Positions 8,929 to 20,590 are shown, counted from the first letter of the stretch. The stretch is DNA of 64,000 bases from Thioclava marina (GCF_002020135.1 NZ_MPZS01000001.1:62001-126000); one strand, 5' to 3'. The notes: generated by a model not told the origin, from the sequence alone. Translations and numbers: made by a program.

Positions 8929-10205
8929 TGTCGGCTGTCGAGAAAATGACTCCCGCCGAGGCGCGGCTCGCCCGCGTCACGCTGCCCGAGGGTTTCGGGC
9001 CGCAACGCCGGGCCGCGCTCGAGCGTCTGACCGCGATGGGCCTGCCGGGTCGTCGTGACGAATACTGGCGCTGGACCAACCCGACCGATTTCATCGCGCC
9101 CGAGCCGGTCGCCGCCGCGCCGTTCAAGGATGACGAGCCGGAGCTGTTCGGCGAGATCGACCGCCTGAAGGTCGTATTCCGCGATGGCGTCTTCGATGCC
9201 GAGGCTTCGGACGATCTGTCCATGTCGGGCGTCGAGATCCTGCGTCTGGCCGAGGCGGGCGATGTGAACTGGGCAAGCGCGCTCTATGGCACGTTGGAGG
9301 CCAATGGGCAGAAGCCGGTCGTGCGCCCCTTCGCAGCCCTGAACACCGCGTCGGCCACCGATGGCGTGCTGATCCGTGTGACGGGCAAGGCCGAGAAACC
9401 GGTGAGCCTGATTTATACCCATGAATCAGAGACTTCCGATCCGATCTTGCATCATCTCGTGAAGCTTGAAGAGGGCGCCGAGATCACCGTGCTGGAAAAC
9501 GGCCCGGCCGGTGCGCGGTTCAACAAACTGATGGAAGTCGATGTCGCCAAAGGCGCGCGCTTCCACCATATCCGCGTGCAGGGCCGCGATCACGAGCGTC
9601 GCGCCGTGACCGGCATCTTCGCGCGCGTGGCCGACGAAGCGCTGTTCAAGTCCTTCACGCTGACCTCGAACGGGGTGCTCACGCGCAATGAATGCGTGAT
9701 CGACATCGTGGGCGACGATGCCAATGCCCATGTCGCGGGCGCGGCGCTTGGCGACGGCAAGAGCGGCGCGTTCCACCACGACGACACGATCTTCATCACC
9801 CATGACGCCGAACGCTGCGAGAGCCGCCAGGTGTTCAAGAAGGTGCTCAAGAACGGCGCGCAGGGCGTGTTCCAGGGCAAGATCCTTGTGAAGCCGGGCG
9901 CGCAGAAGACCGACGGCTACCAGATCAGCCAGTCGCTGTTGCTCGACGAGGACAGCCAGTTCCTCGCCAAGCCCGAGCTCGAGATCTATGCCGATGACGT
10001 GCAGTGCTCGCATGGCTCGACCACCGGCGCGATCGACGAAACTGCGCTCTTCTACCTGCGGTCTCGCGGGGTTCCGGTCGAGGAGGCAACCGCGCTTCTG
10101 GTTCTCAGCTTCGTGGCAGATGCCATTGAAGAGATTGAAGAAGAGCGCTTCCGCGACGCGATCCTGACGCGGCTCGAAGGCTGGCTTTCGCGGCATCGCG
10201 GCTGA
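8928..10205 (+). CDS. sufD: Fe-S assembly protein SufD
   Basis: 425 residues. The SufBD core motifs are at the C-terminal half: FHHDDTIFITHDAERCESRQVFKKV, KTDGYQISQSLLL and CSHGSTTGAIDETALFYLRSRGV, including the histidine equivalent to the SufD cluster-interface residue. The N-terminal half is helical and divergent, as usual. It pairs with SufB and SufC; start overlaps the sufC stop by one base. Confidence 0.96.
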   Translation: MSAVEKMTPAEARLARVTLPEGFGPQRRAALERLTAMGLPGRRDEYWRWTNPTDFIAPEPVAAAPFKDDEPELFGEIDRLKVVFRDGVFDAEASDDLSMSGVEILRLAEAGDVNWASALYGTLEANGQKPVVRPFAALNTASATDGVLIRVTGKAEKPVSLIYTHESETSDPILHHLVKLEEGAEITVLENGPAGARFNKLMEVDVAKGARFHHIRVQGRDHERRAVTGIFARVADEALFKSFTLTSNGVLTRNECVIDIVGDDANAHVAGAALGDGKSGAFHHDDTIFITHDAERCESRQVFKKVLKNGAQGVFQGKILVKPGAQKTDGYQISQSLLLDEDSQFLAKPELEIYADDVQCSHGSTTGAIDETALFYLRSRGVPVEEATALLVLSFVADAIEEIEEERFRDAILTRLEGWLSRHRG

Positions 10206-10206
10206 G

Positions 10207-10698
10207 ATGGCGGCCAGCGACGACATCCTGCGGACCTATCGGCACCCGCGTGTGGTGATGCGCGAACATCTGGCGCGTCCGGCTTCCGAGCCGCGCGCGC
10301 TGGTGTTCCTGCTGCTGGCGCTGACGGTGATCTTCATCGGCCAGTGGCCGCGCCTGTCGCGGCTGGCCCATGAGATGCCCGATCAGCCTATGGTCGGGCT
10401 GGTGATGGGGACGATGCTTGCGCTTCTGGCGACGGTGCCCATCTTCTACCTGATCGCCGCACTCGGCCATCTGGTCGCGAAAGCGATGGGCGGGCAGGGC
10501 AGCTGGTATGGTGCGCGGCTTGCGCTGTTCTGGGCGCTGCTCGCGGTGTCGCCGCTGATGCTGCTGCAAGGTCTCGTCGCGGGTTTCATCGGGATCGGGC
10601 CGCAACTGTCGTTGGTCTCGCTCCTGGTCGGGGTGGCGTTCGTGCTGTTCTGGATCGTGGGTTTGCGCGTCGCGGAGTTCGAAGGAAAATCAAGGTGA
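10207..10698 (+). CDS. Yip1-family membrane protein (first of a pair)
   Basis: 163 residues. After an N-terminal segment TYRHPRVVMREHLARPASEPRAL come four hydrophobic segments (about 30-47, 58-80, 95-117 and 130-150). The pattern and the GGQGSWYGARLALFWALL block match bacterial Yip1-domain proteins. It starts one base after the sufD stop and is followed with a one-base overlap by a homologous gene. The role of Yip1 proteins next to suf genes is unknown. Confidence 0.75.
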   Translation: MAASDDILRTYRHPRVVMREHLARPASEPRALVFLLLALTVIFIGQWPRLSRLAHEMPDQPMVGLVMGTMLALLATVPIFYLIAALGHLVAKAMGGQGSWYGARLALFWALLAVSPLMLLQGLVAGFIGIGPQLSLVSLLVGVAFVLFWIVGLRVAEFEGKSR

Positions 10699-11291
10699 TG
10701 CAGGTCGATCTCAAAGACTGGCTGATGCGGAGCTTTACGGAACCGCGCGCGGTCGCCCGCGAATTGATGGCGCTCAATCTGCCCAATGCGGCACGCTTTC
10801 AGACGATGGTGCTTGTCGTGGTGATGAGCGCGATCCTCGGCACGCTCGCGCAGATGGTCTTCACCGTCATCACCAAGCTCGACCTTGGAGAGCTGACCTC
10901 GCCGCTCATGGTGGTGGGGCTTCAGGCCTCGCTGCTGCTCTATGGCGCCTTTGCGATGTCCTTCGTCGGTCAGCGCGCGGGCGGCAAGGGCAGCTATGCT
11001 GACGCGTTGCTGCTGCTGACCTGGATCGAGTTCGTGCTGATGATCGGGCAGGTGATTCAGGTCGTTCTGATGGTCTTCTTCCCCATCTCGGCCACGATCA
11101 TGTCGTTGTTGCTGGTCGGGCTGATGTTCTTCCTGCTTGTGCAGTTCACGATGGAGCTGCACGGCTTCACCAATCCGCTCGCCGTGGCCGTGGGGGTGAT
11201 CCTGACCTTCCTCGGGTCCGCGCTCATTGCCGGGATCGTGCTGGTCTCGACAGGGCTCGTGCAGATGCCCACGACCCCCATGCCGAGCTGA
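10698..11291 (+). CDS. Yip1-family membrane protein (second of a pair)
   Basis: 197 residues, sharing with its neighbour the RSFTEPRAVARELM opening and GGKGSYADALLLLTWIEF block, with five hydrophobic segments (about 35-60, 72-90, 105-125, 130-150 and 165-185). The two genes probably arose by duplication. A GTG three bases earlier is in frame, but the ATG overlapping the upstream stop (TGATG) is preferred. SufS follows after 9 bases. Confidence 0.75.
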   Translation: MQVDLKDWLMRSFTEPRAVARELMALNLPNAARFQTMVLVVVMSAILGTLAQMVFTVITKLDLGELTSPLMVVGLQASLLLYGAFAMSFVGQRAGGKGSYADALLLLTWIEFVLMIGQVIQVVLMVFFPISATIMSLLLVGLMFFLLVQFTMELHGFTNPLAVAVGVILTFLGSALIAGIVLVSTGLVQMPTTPMPS

Positions 11292-11300
11292 GGTAGAGAC

Positions 11301-12521
11301 ATGTATGATATCGAAAAGATCCGCTCGGATTTCCCGATCCTGTCGCGCGAAGTGAACGGCAAGCCACTGGTTTACCTCGACAACGGGGCCTCGGCGCAGA
11401 AGCCGCGCGTGGTGATCGACGCGATGACGCGGATGTATGAGAACGAGTATTCCAACGTCCATCGCGGTCTGCATACGCTCTCGAATATCGCGACGGAGAA
11501 ATACGAGGGCGTGCGCGCGATCGTGGCCAAGTTCCTGAAGGTGAAGGACGCGGATGAGATCGTCTTCACCACCGGCTCGACCGAGGGGATCAACCTTGTG
11601 AGCTACGCCTGGGCCGCGCCGAAGCTTCAGGCTGGCGACGAGATCGTGCTCTCGGTGATGGAGCATCACGCCAATATCGTGCCGTGGCATTTCCTGCGCG
11701 AACGTCAGGGCGTGAAACTGGTCTGGGTGGAGCCCGAGGCGGATGGATCGCTGCCCCCCGAGAAGGTGCTCGAGGCGGTGACCGATCGCACGAAACTGAT
11801 CGCGATCACCCATATGTCGAACGTGCTCGGCACGCTGGTCGATGTGAAGACCATCGCACAAGCCGCGCGCGAGAAGGGGATCGCGACGCTCGTCGATGGC
11901 AGTCAAGCGGCAGTGCACGGGCCGGTCGATGTCGACGATATCGGATGCGATTTCTATGCCATCACCGGTCATAAGCTATATGGGCCAAGTGGTTCCGGGG
12001 CGATCTTCATCCGCAAGGAACGGATGGCCGAGATGCGTCCCTTCCTCGGTGGCGGCGATATGATCGACACCGTGACCCGCGACAGCGTCACCTATAACAA
12101 ACCGCCGATGAAATTCGAGGCCGGCACGCCCGGCATCGTGCAGCAGGTGGGGATGGGCGTGGCGCTCGACTACCTGATGCAGATCGGGATGGAGAATATA
12201 GCGGCCCATGAGCGGTCCCTGCGGGATTACGCGCAGGAGAAGTTGACGGGGCTGAATTGGCTCAACGTGCAGGGCAATGCGCCGGACAAGGGGGCGATCT
12301 TCTCGCTCACCCTCAACGGCCCTGCGCATCCCCATGATATCTCGACCATTCTCGACAAACGCGGCGTGGCTGTGCGCGCCGGGAGCCATTGCGCGATGCC
12401 GCTGATGGATTGGCTGGGCGTCTCTGCCACCGCGCGGGCCTCGTTCGGGATGTACAACACACGCGAAGAGGTCGATGCGCTCGTCTCCGCGCTGGAACTC
12501 TGCCACGAATTGCTGGGCTAG
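11301..12521 (+). CDS. sufS: Cysteine desulfurase SufS (group II)
   Basis: 406 residues, usual SufS length. PLP lysine K225 in ITGHKLYGPSGSG; catalytic C364 in the short group II loop RAGSHCAMPLM; N-terminal VYLDNGASAQKP and VHRGLHTLS are typical. SufS normally passes sulfur to SufE or SufU, neither of which is encoded in this window. GAGGTAGAGAC precedes the ATG. It ends the suf operon and is the second desulfurase in it. Confidence 0.96.
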   Translation: MYDIEKIRSDFPILSREVNGKPLVYLDNGASAQKPRVVIDAMTRMYENEYSNVHRGLHTLSNIATEKYEGVRAIVAKFLKVKDADEIVFTTGSTEGINLVSYAWAAPKLQAGDEIVLSVMEHHANIVPWHFLRERQGVKLVWVEPEADGSLPPEKVLEAVTDRTKLIAITHMSNVLGTLVDVKTIAQAAREKGIATLVDGSQAAVHGPVDVDDIGCDFYAITGHKLYGPSGSGAIFIRKERMAEMRPFLGGGDMIDTVTRDSVTYNKPPMKFEAGTPGIVQQVGMGVALDYLMQIGMENIAAHERSLRDYAQEKLTGLNWLNVQGNAPDKGAIFSLTLNGPAHPHDISTILDKRGVAVRAGSHCAMPLMDWLGVSATARASFGMYNTREEVDALVSALELCHELLG

Positions 12522-12615
12522 GGCCTTTCGCACGCATTTGCGATGCGATGTGCGCTTGCCATTGCTGCGTTGCAGCATAACTGTTTCCCGACAGCGGACG
12601 TGACAGAGGCAGGCC

Positions 12616-13653
12616 ATGAAACGCAAACGGATCAACCTTGCCCTTCAGGGCGGCGGCGCGCATGGCGCCTTCACCTGGGGGGTGCTCGACCACTTCCTTG
12701 AAGAGGACTGGCTGGACTATGCCGCGATCTCGGGCACCTCGGCCGGGGCGCTGAATGGCGCGGCTTTCAAGGCGGGATATGCGCGCGGCGGCCGCGAGGG
12801 CGCGCGTGCCGAGCTCGAACGGCTCTGGGGGCAGGTCTCGGAAACCGTAGATCTTCGGCTCAATCGCATCCTTCCCGCCGAGCTTCCCGGCGGTGAGGCG
12901 ATCATGCGCTGGTTCGACGCCTTCACACCTGCGGCTTTCATCGAAGGCATCTCGCGTGTGTTCTCGCCCTATGACACGGGACCGTTCTACATCAACCCGC
13001 TCGCGTCGGTGGTCGAGAAATTCCACTTCGAGGATGTCTGCGCAGCCGCAGACCCGGCGCTTTTCGTTTCGGCCACGAATGTGCGCACCGGAAAGATACG
13101 GGTCTTTTCACGTGACGAGATCACGGCGGACGCGATCCTCGCCTCCGCCTGCTTGCCCGAGATTTTCCGCGCCGTGGAAATCGACGATCCCAAGACCGGC
13201 AAGAGCGAGGCCTATTGGGATGGCGGTTTCACCGGGAACCCTCCCTTGTTCCCGCTCTTCGAGCCGCGGTTCCCGCGCGATGTCGTCGTTATATCGATCA
13301 ACCCGCTGTTGCGGGACGGTATCCCGACGACGCCCGCGCAGATCGAGGAGCGGATCAACGAGATCAGCTTCAATTCCTCGCTCCTGCGCGAGCTGCGCGC
13401 GATCAATTTCGTGCGCCGCCTGATTGCCGAGGGACGTTTCCCGGAAGGGGCGATGAAGGATGTCCTGATCCACATGATCGCCGATGACGACGTCATGACC
13501 CGCCTGAGCAGCAAGTCGAAGATCCTGCCCGAATGGGGGATGCTGCAAAAGCTCAAGGAGGCGGGGCGGGCCGCGGCCGATGCCTGGCTCGAGGCCCATG
13601 CCGACAAGATCGGGGTCGAGGCCTCGACCGATCTTCACTCGTTGTTCGACTGA
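12616..13653 (+). CDS. Patatin-like phospholipase (RssA/YchK-like)
   Basis: 345 residues with the Ser-Asp dyad of patatins: oxyanion loop QGGGAHGAF (11-19), nucleophile S42 in GTSAG, and D202 in YWDGGFTGNP. No signal peptide. Such proteins act as lipid acyl hydrolases, substrate unknown. Its 3' end overlaps the convergent DUF502 gene by 19 bases. The 94-base gap after sufS holds only a short TGCTGC/GCAGCA hairpin and no clear terminator, so read-through from suf is possible. Confidence 0.9.
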   Translation: MKRKRINLALQGGGAHGAFTWGVLDHFLEEDWLDYAAISGTSAGALNGAAFKAGYARGGREGARAELERLWGQVSETVDLRLNRILPAELPGGEAIMRWFDAFTPAAFIEGISRVFSPYDTGPFYINPLASVVEKFHFEDVCAAADPALFVSATNVRTGKIRVFSRDEITADAILASACLPEIFRAVEIDDPKTGKSEAYWDGGFTGNPPLFPLFEPRFPRDVVVISINPLLRDGIPTTPAQIEERINEISFNSSLLRELRAINFVRRLIAEGRFPEGAMKDVLIHMIADDDVMTRLSSKSKILPEWGMLQKLKEAGRAAADAWLEAHADKIGVEASTDLHSLFD

Positions 13654-14345
13654 AGTTTCGCCTTGATCTTGCGCCCGTCCTTGCCTTTCGCCTCCTTGGG
13701 CTGCGGATAGACGAGGCCGGCCGAGATGATCAGCTTCGCCGCATCCTCGACGGACATGTCGAGATAGGTGACCTGCGATTGGGGCACGAACAGCAAGAAC
13801 CCCGAGGTCGGGTTCGGCGTCGTTGGCAGGAAGACCGAGATCAGCGGGTCCGCATCGTCCGCCTTCTGGGCGATCTCGCCCTTCGCGGTCGAGGAAACGA
13901 AGGCGATCGCCTTGAGCCCTTCGCGCGGATATTCGATCATGCAGGCACGGTCGAATTTCGCCTCGGATTGGCTGAGCACGGTCTCGGCGATCTGCTTGAG
14001 CCCGTTATAGACCGTACGCACCAGCGGCAGCCGATCGACGATGCTCTCGCCGAAGCGGATCATGGTGCGCCCGAAGAAACCCTTGGCGAGCCATCCCACG
14101 ACCACGGTGAAGATCAGGAAGATGATCACGCCGATGCCGCGCACATTGACGCCGATATAACGCTCGGGGCGCAGTTCCGGCGGCACCAGCGGCAGCACCC
14201 AGCCATCGACCCAGCCCGCCATCGTCCACATCAGCCAGATCGTCAGACCGATCGGCGCGACCACGATCAACCCGGTGAAAAAGGACGCGCGCAGTGCTGC
14301 GAAACGCGAGCGTTTGCGCGGGGGATTTTCTTCGGGTTTCGTCAT
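13635..14345 (-). CDS. DUF502 family membrane protein
   Basis: 236 residues. Two membrane segments (about 17-43 and 70-92) flank a short loop, followed by the DUF502 core: GFFGRTMIRFGESIVDRLPLVRTVYNGLKQI and a soluble beta domain with FLPTTPNPTSGFLLFVPQSQV. Plant homologues (LIKE COV) and bacterial ones are of uncertain function. The C-terminal 19 bases overlap the convergent patatin gene. It may be transcribed together with nothing else, since psuG lies 85 bases upstream on the same strand. Confidence 0.88.
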   Translation of the reverse strand: MTKPEENPPRKRSRFAALRASFFTGLIVVAPIGLTIWLMWTMAGWVDGWVLPLVPPELRPERYIGVNVRGIGVIIFLIFTVVVGWLAKGFFGRTMIRFGESIVDRLPLVRTVYNGLKQIAETVLSQSEAKFDRACMIEYPREGLKAIAFVSSTAKGEIAQKADDADPLISVFLPTTPNPTSGFLLFVPQSQVTYLDMSVEDAAKLIISAGLVYPQPKEAKGKDGRKIKAKLQSNNE

Positions 14346-14430
14346 GGGCCTCTCATGGGCACGGGCGCCTGAGGCGCGGGATCTGCGAGCTATCTAGGCA
14401 CCGCCCGCGCTTTCAGCAATGGCAATCGCG

Positions 14431-15354
14431 TCAGCCGCGGCGCGCGGCCGTGATTTCGCCCGCGATTGCGGCAGCCAGCCGTGCATTGTTCAGAACGAGG
14501 GCGATATTGGCCTCGAGCGAGCGGCCTCCGGTCAATTCGAAGATGCGCGAGAGCAGGAACGGCGTGACGGCCTTCGCGGCGATGCGCCGGGCGTCGGCTT
14601 CGGCCAGCGCCTCTTCGATCACCGGCACGATCTCCTCGCGCGCGATTTCGGCCTCGGCGGGGATCGGGTTGGCGATCAGCTGTCCGCCGGGCAGGCCGAG
14701 GCTCGCGCGGGCGATTTGCGCCTGTGCGATCTCGGCGGGCGTGTCGGCGCGCAGCGGCGCAGGCAGGCCGGAGCTGCGCGACCAGAAGGCAGGAAAATCG
14801 TCTTGCCCGAAAGCGATGACCGGCACGCCATGTGTTTCCAGAACCTCCAGCGTTTTCGGAAGATCGAGAATGGCCTTCGCACCCGCCGCGACCACGCTGA
14901 CCGGCGTCTGCGCGAGTTCGAGCAGGTCGGCGGAGATGTCGAAGCTCTCCTCGGCGCCGCGATGCACACCGCCGATCCCGCCGGTCGCGAAAACCTCGAT
15001 CCCCGCGAGATGGGCGCAGATCATCGTCGCGGCCACGGTGGTCGCGCCTGTCGCGCCTTTCGCGAGGCAGACCGCCAGATCGGCGCGGCTGACCTTCATC
15101 GCGTCGCTCGTACGAGCGAGCCGCTCGAGCGCGTCCTGCTCGAGCCCGATATGGATCAGACCGTCCATCACCGCGATCGTTGCAGGGACCGCACCGGATG
15201 CGCGCACTTCCGCTTCGACACGCTGCGCGGTTTCGAGGTTCTGCGGATAGGGCATCCCGTGGGTGATGATCGTCGATTCGAGCGCGACGATGGGGCGTCC
15301 ATCGGCCTGGGCCTTGGCGACCTCGTCGGAAAAGGTGAGGGGGGCGTTGGTCAT
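14431..15354 (-). CDS. psuG: Pseudouridine-5'-phosphate glycosidase PsuG
   Basis: 307 residues, the usual length. Motifs ALESTIITHGMPYPQN, KATTVAATM-type segment GATGATTVAATMICAHLAGI and FATGGIGGVHRGAE are diagnostic, and NPIP and EANIALVLNNA follow near the C-terminus. The Mn-dependent enzyme cleaves pseudouridine 5'-phosphate to uracil and ribose 5-phosphate in RNA nucleoside salvage. The ATG overlaps the stop of psuK (ATGA), which supplies its substrate. Confidence 0.96.
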   Translation of the reverse strand: MTNAPLTFSDEVAKAQADGRPIVALESTIITHGMPYPQNLETAQRVEAEVRASGAVPATIAVMDGLIHIGLEQDALERLARTSDAMKVSRADLAVCLAKGATGATTVAATMICAHLAGIEVFATGGIGGVHRGAEESFDISADLLELAQTPVSVVAAGAKAILDLPKTLEVLETHGVPVIAFGQDDFPAFWSRSSGLPAPLRADTPAEIAQAQIARASLGLPGGQLIANPIPAEAEIAREEIVPVIEEALAEADARRIAAKAVTPFLLSRIFELTGGRSLEANIALVLNNARLAAAIAGEITAARRG

Positions 15355-16253
15355 GTCGCAAGCTCTCCGGAAACATAGCGGGCCGCGGCGAGGAGCGCGC
15401 GCTCGAGCGCCTCCGCACGGGTGCCGCCCTGACGTTCGGCCACGAGATGCGCGGCCATGAAAGTATCGCCCGCGCCGGTGACGCGGGTTACGAGAACGGG
15501 GGGAGGGGCCGCGGCGATCACCCCGCCGGCACTCGCGCAGCCATCGGCCGCGGCCTTGCCGCCATCGGTCACGAGCACCCGATGCGCACCGCGTTCCAGT
15601 AGCCCCTCGGCTGCCGCCTCGGCGCTCTCGAAACTGCGCTGGCACAGGATGCCCGCCTCTTCGAGATTGACGTAAAGCGTGGCGGACGGGTGCGAGAGCA
15701 GAGGCATCAGGCGTTCGGCCTTGCCGGGGCTCGCGGGCGCAACCCGCAGGTCGGATTTCGCAAACAGCGGCGAATGCGCGATCTGGCTGAGAAGCGCTTC
15801 GGTGAGGTTGCCGTCAAGTGCGACCGGCCCCTCCCAGGGCTCGGCCTCGGAGCCCAGTCGCCCATCGGCGAGAGGCGCCAGGATCTTGTCGCCCGCAGCC
15901 TCGAGGGAATGCGCATCCGCGATGGCCGCGACCAACCCGTTCGCGCCTTCGATCGCCATGTAACGATCCGTCGGCAGATCCTCGGAGACGTAGAGATAGG
16001 CGCAATCGATCCCGAGCACCTCCGCGGCCCGGATCAGGTCTTCGCCCTGGCTGTCGCGACCCAGTGCGGTGAGCACCGCGGGCGTGAGACCGAAACGGCG
16101 CAGCGTCATCGCGATATTCATCGCAACGCCACCCGGAAGCCGCTCGATTCGGCCCGGCACATCGGAGCCGGTGCGCATATGCACGCTCGCGCGCCCGATG
16201 ATGTCCCAAAGGACCGAGCCGATGCAGAGAATGTCGGGACGGGATTCTGTCAT
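15351..16253 (-). CDS. psuK: PfkB-family kinase, probably pseudouridine kinase PsuK
   Basis: 300 residues. PfkB signatures are present: PGGVAMNIAMTLRRFG near residue 40 and the C-terminal TRVTGAGDTFMAA containing the catalytic Asp of GAGD. Coupling to psuG (ATGA overlap) makes pseudouridine the likely substrate, phosphorylated at O5'. The protein acts in the cytosol. Upstream on the same strand is the composite palindrome 16287-16430 separating it from the alpha-glucosidase gene. Confidence 0.9.
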   Translation of the reverse strand: MTESRPDILCIGSVLWDIIGRASVHMRTGSDVPGRIERLPGGVAMNIAMTLRRFGLTPAVLTALGRDSQGEDLIRAAEVLGIDCAYLYVSEDLPTDRYMAIEGANGLVAAIADAHSLEAAGDKILAPLADGRLGSEAEPWEGPVALDGNLTEALLSQIAHSPLFAKSDLRVAPASPGKAERLMPLLSHPSATLYVNLEEAGILCQRSFESAEAAAEGLLERGAHRVLVTDGGKAAADGCASAGGVIAAAPPPVLVTRVTGAGDTFMAAHLVAERQGGTRAEALERALLAAARYVSGELAT

Positions 16254-16286
16254 GAACCTTCTGTGGCGCGGTTTGGCGGGCGGAGC

Positions 16287-16430
16287 AAGGGGCGCTGCCC
16301 CCTCGGCGCGGCGCGCCTCACCCCCGAGATATTTTCATCAAGAAGAAGCGCGAAATCATCTTCTTCTTGATGAAAATATCTCGGGGGTGAATTTCCGTAA
16401 GGAAAGAGGGGGCAGCGCCCCCTTTTTTTT
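16287..16430. repeat. Composite intergenic palindrome (copy 1)
   Basis: A nested structure fills the gap between the GH13 gene and psuK. A central perfect 30-bp inverted repeat (16318-16347 with 16361-16390; arm starts TCACCCCCGAGATATTTT) has a 13-base loop. It is followed by a small hairpin TTTCC-GTAA-GGAAA (16392-16405) and is flanked by the complementary outer blocks 16287-16303 and 16407-16423 (AGGGGGCAGCGCCCCCT), the right one followed by eight Ts. A second copy is at 24041-24180. Confidence 0.9.
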
Positions 16431-18016
16431 CAGCCGATGAGCCAGGCCGCGCCATTGGGGCCGAGCGTGATCCGGTCTCCCTGCGTTCGCGCCTCGATGC
16501 AGGGGCCGGTCAGCGTGCCTTGTATCTCGAGAGTTACCGTCTCGGGGCCGAGATTGAAAAGACAGGTGAGACGGGCGTCGTCACTCTCGCGAACGAAGCC
16601 CAAAACCGGATCGGGCAGGTCGAGAAACGTGGTACGCCCGGTGCGCAGGACCGGATTGGCCTTTCGGAAGGCCAGCACGTGGCGGTAATGGGCCAGCACG
16701 GAGCTGTCATCCGCGTCCTGCCGAGAGACCGCGCGCGCGGCTTGCGGCGCTTTGACCGGCAGCCATGGCGTCACCGTCGAGAATCCGGAATTGGCGCTCT
16801 CGTCCCAGACCATCGGCGTGCGGCAGCCGTCGCGCCCCTTGTTTTCCGGCCAGAAACGCAGCCCCGGCGGGTCGATCAGTTCGTGATAGGCCAGATCGGT
16901 CTCGGTCTGGCCAAGCTCCTCGCCCTGATAGATGCCGATCGTGCCCTGAAACGAGCCGAGCATGGCGATGGCGAGCCTGGCGATGTGATCTTCGGTGCCG
17001 AATTTCGCCCAGCGCGTCACATGGCGCTGCACGTCATGGTTGGAAAAGGACCAGCTTGGCCAGCCATCGGGCGCGCCTTTGAAGAACCCTTCGATCTTGG
17101 AACGAAAGTGCGTCGGAGAGAATTTCGGCCCGAGCATGTCGAAACTGTAGGCCATGTGCAGGCGCGCCTTGCCGGAAGTGTATTCCTCCATGATTCCCAG
17201 CGCGCGGTGGGGCGCCTCGCCCACTTCACCCACCAGCGTCCGGGCCTCGAACGCATCCATCAGCGCGCGCATCCTTTGCAGGAAGGGAAGGTTCTCGGGG
17301 CGGTTCTTGTCGAAGGCATGATCCTGCATGTCATAGGTCGAGATCGGCGGCCAGCGCTCGGGATCGGGCTCCATCGGCGGGTTGTCGCGCAACTCCGGGT
17401 CGTGGAAATAGTAATTCACCGTATCGAGGCGGAACCCGTCCACGCCGCGTTCGAGCCAGAAGCGCAGCACGTCGAGCAGTTCGTCCTGCACCTCCGGATT
17501 GTGCAGGTTCAGGTCGGGTTGCTCGATCAGGAAATTGTGCAGGTAATACTGGCCGCGCTCGGGCGACCATTCCCAGCTCGAGCCACCGAAGACGGACTGC
17601 CAGTTGTTGGGCGGGCTGCCATCGGGTTTGGCATCGGCCCACACATACCAGTCCTTCTTCGCGCCGGCCTTCTTGGAATCCTTGAACCACGGGTGCTGGT
17701 CGGAGCTGTGCGAGATCACCTGGTCGATGATCACCTTCAAGCCGAGCTCATGGGCCCTGGCGACGAGCGCGTCGAAATCGGCAAGGGTTCCGAATTGCGG
17801 GTCGATGTCGCGGTAATTCGAGACGTCGTAGCCCATATCGGCCATCGGCGAGGTGAAGATCGGGCTCAGCCAGATTGCGTCCACGCCCAGCGAGGCGACA
17901 TGATCGAGCCTGCGGGTGATCCCCTTGAGATCGCCGATGCCGTCGCCCGAGTCGTCTTGAAAGCTGCGCGGATAGATCTGGTAGATGACCGCACCGCGCC
18001 ACCAATCCTTGGCCAT
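16430..18016 (-). CDS. GH13 alpha-glucosidase (oligo-1,6-glucosidase/AglA-like)
   Basis: 528 residues starting MAKDWWRGAVIYQIYPRSFQ after AGGAG. GH13 blocks: DQVISHSSDQHPWF, DGFRLDTVNYYFHD (nucleophile Asp), EARTLVGEVGE (acid Glu) and WSFSNHDVQRHVTRW (third Asp). No signal peptide, so it is a cytosolic exo-acting glucosidase cleaving short alpha-glucosides, fitting GH13 subfamily 23 AglA proteins. It is divergent from glgP. A LacI-type operator lies between the apparent -35 and -10 of its promoter (18058-18085), although no LacI regulator or sugar transporter is nearby. Confidence 0.93.
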   Translation of the reverse strand: MAKDWWRGAVIYQIYPRSFQDDSGDGIGDLKGITRRLDHVASLGVDAIWLSPIFTSPMADMGYDVSNYRDIDPQFGTLADFDALVARAHELGLKVIIDQVISHSSDQHPWFKDSKKAGAKKDWYVWADAKPDGSPPNNWQSVFGGSSWEWSPERGQYYLHNFLIEQPDLNLHNPEVQDELLDVLRFWLERGVDGFRLDTVNYYFHDPELRDNPPMEPDPERWPPISTYDMQDHAFDKNRPENLPFLQRMRALMDAFEARTLVGEVGEAPHRALGIMEEYTSGKARLHMAYSFDMLGPKFSPTHFRSKIEGFFKGAPDGWPSWSFSNHDVQRHVTRWAKFGTEDHIARLAIAMLGSFQGTIGIYQGEELGQTETDLAYHELIDPPGLRFWPENKGRDGCRTPMVWDESANSGFSTVTPWLPVKAPQAARAVSRQDADDSSVLAHYRHVLAFRKANPVLRTGRTTFLDLPDPVLGFVRESDDARLTCLFNLGPETVTLEIQGTLTGPCIEARTQGDRITLGPNGAAWLIG

Positions 18017-18057
18017 GAAACGCTCCTGAAATTTTCCTGTTGCCCGTTCTCGCGGCA

Positions 18058-18085
18058 AGCATAGGTTTGTTAGCGCAAACGACAA
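18058..18085 (-). promoter_or_regulatory. Promoter with LacI-type operator for the alpha-glucosidase gene
   Basis: On the minus strand TTGTCG (18085-18080), a 16-base spacer and TATGCT (18063-18058) form a promoter. The spacer contains the dyad GTTTGTTAGCGCAAAC (18065-18080), whose TTAGCG core and flanking inverted GTTTG/CAAAC resemble operators of LacI-family sugar repressors such as AglR. It lies 49-64 bases before the start codon. Confidence 0.55.
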
Positions 18086-18180
18086 CCGCTTCGCGCCGGG
18101 TTTCGCCCCGCTTGCTTGACCTTGCCCGGGGTGCGCCCCATCAATCAATTGATATCTGCCGTGTATCGGAGACCTCCCGC

Positions 18181-20583
<2,403 letters not shown>

Positions 20584-20590
20584 GAGCGAC

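Noticed and set aside
16407-16430. GC hairpin followed by eight Ts read as a plus-strand terminator
   Set aside because: No plus-strand gene lies upstream; in the direction of the flanking minus-strand genes the T-run is on the wrong side. It is treated as part of the composite palindrome.
18116-18144. TTGACC with CATCAA as the glgP promoter
   Set aside because: The -10 match is poor at the right spacing; no confident promoter call could be made.
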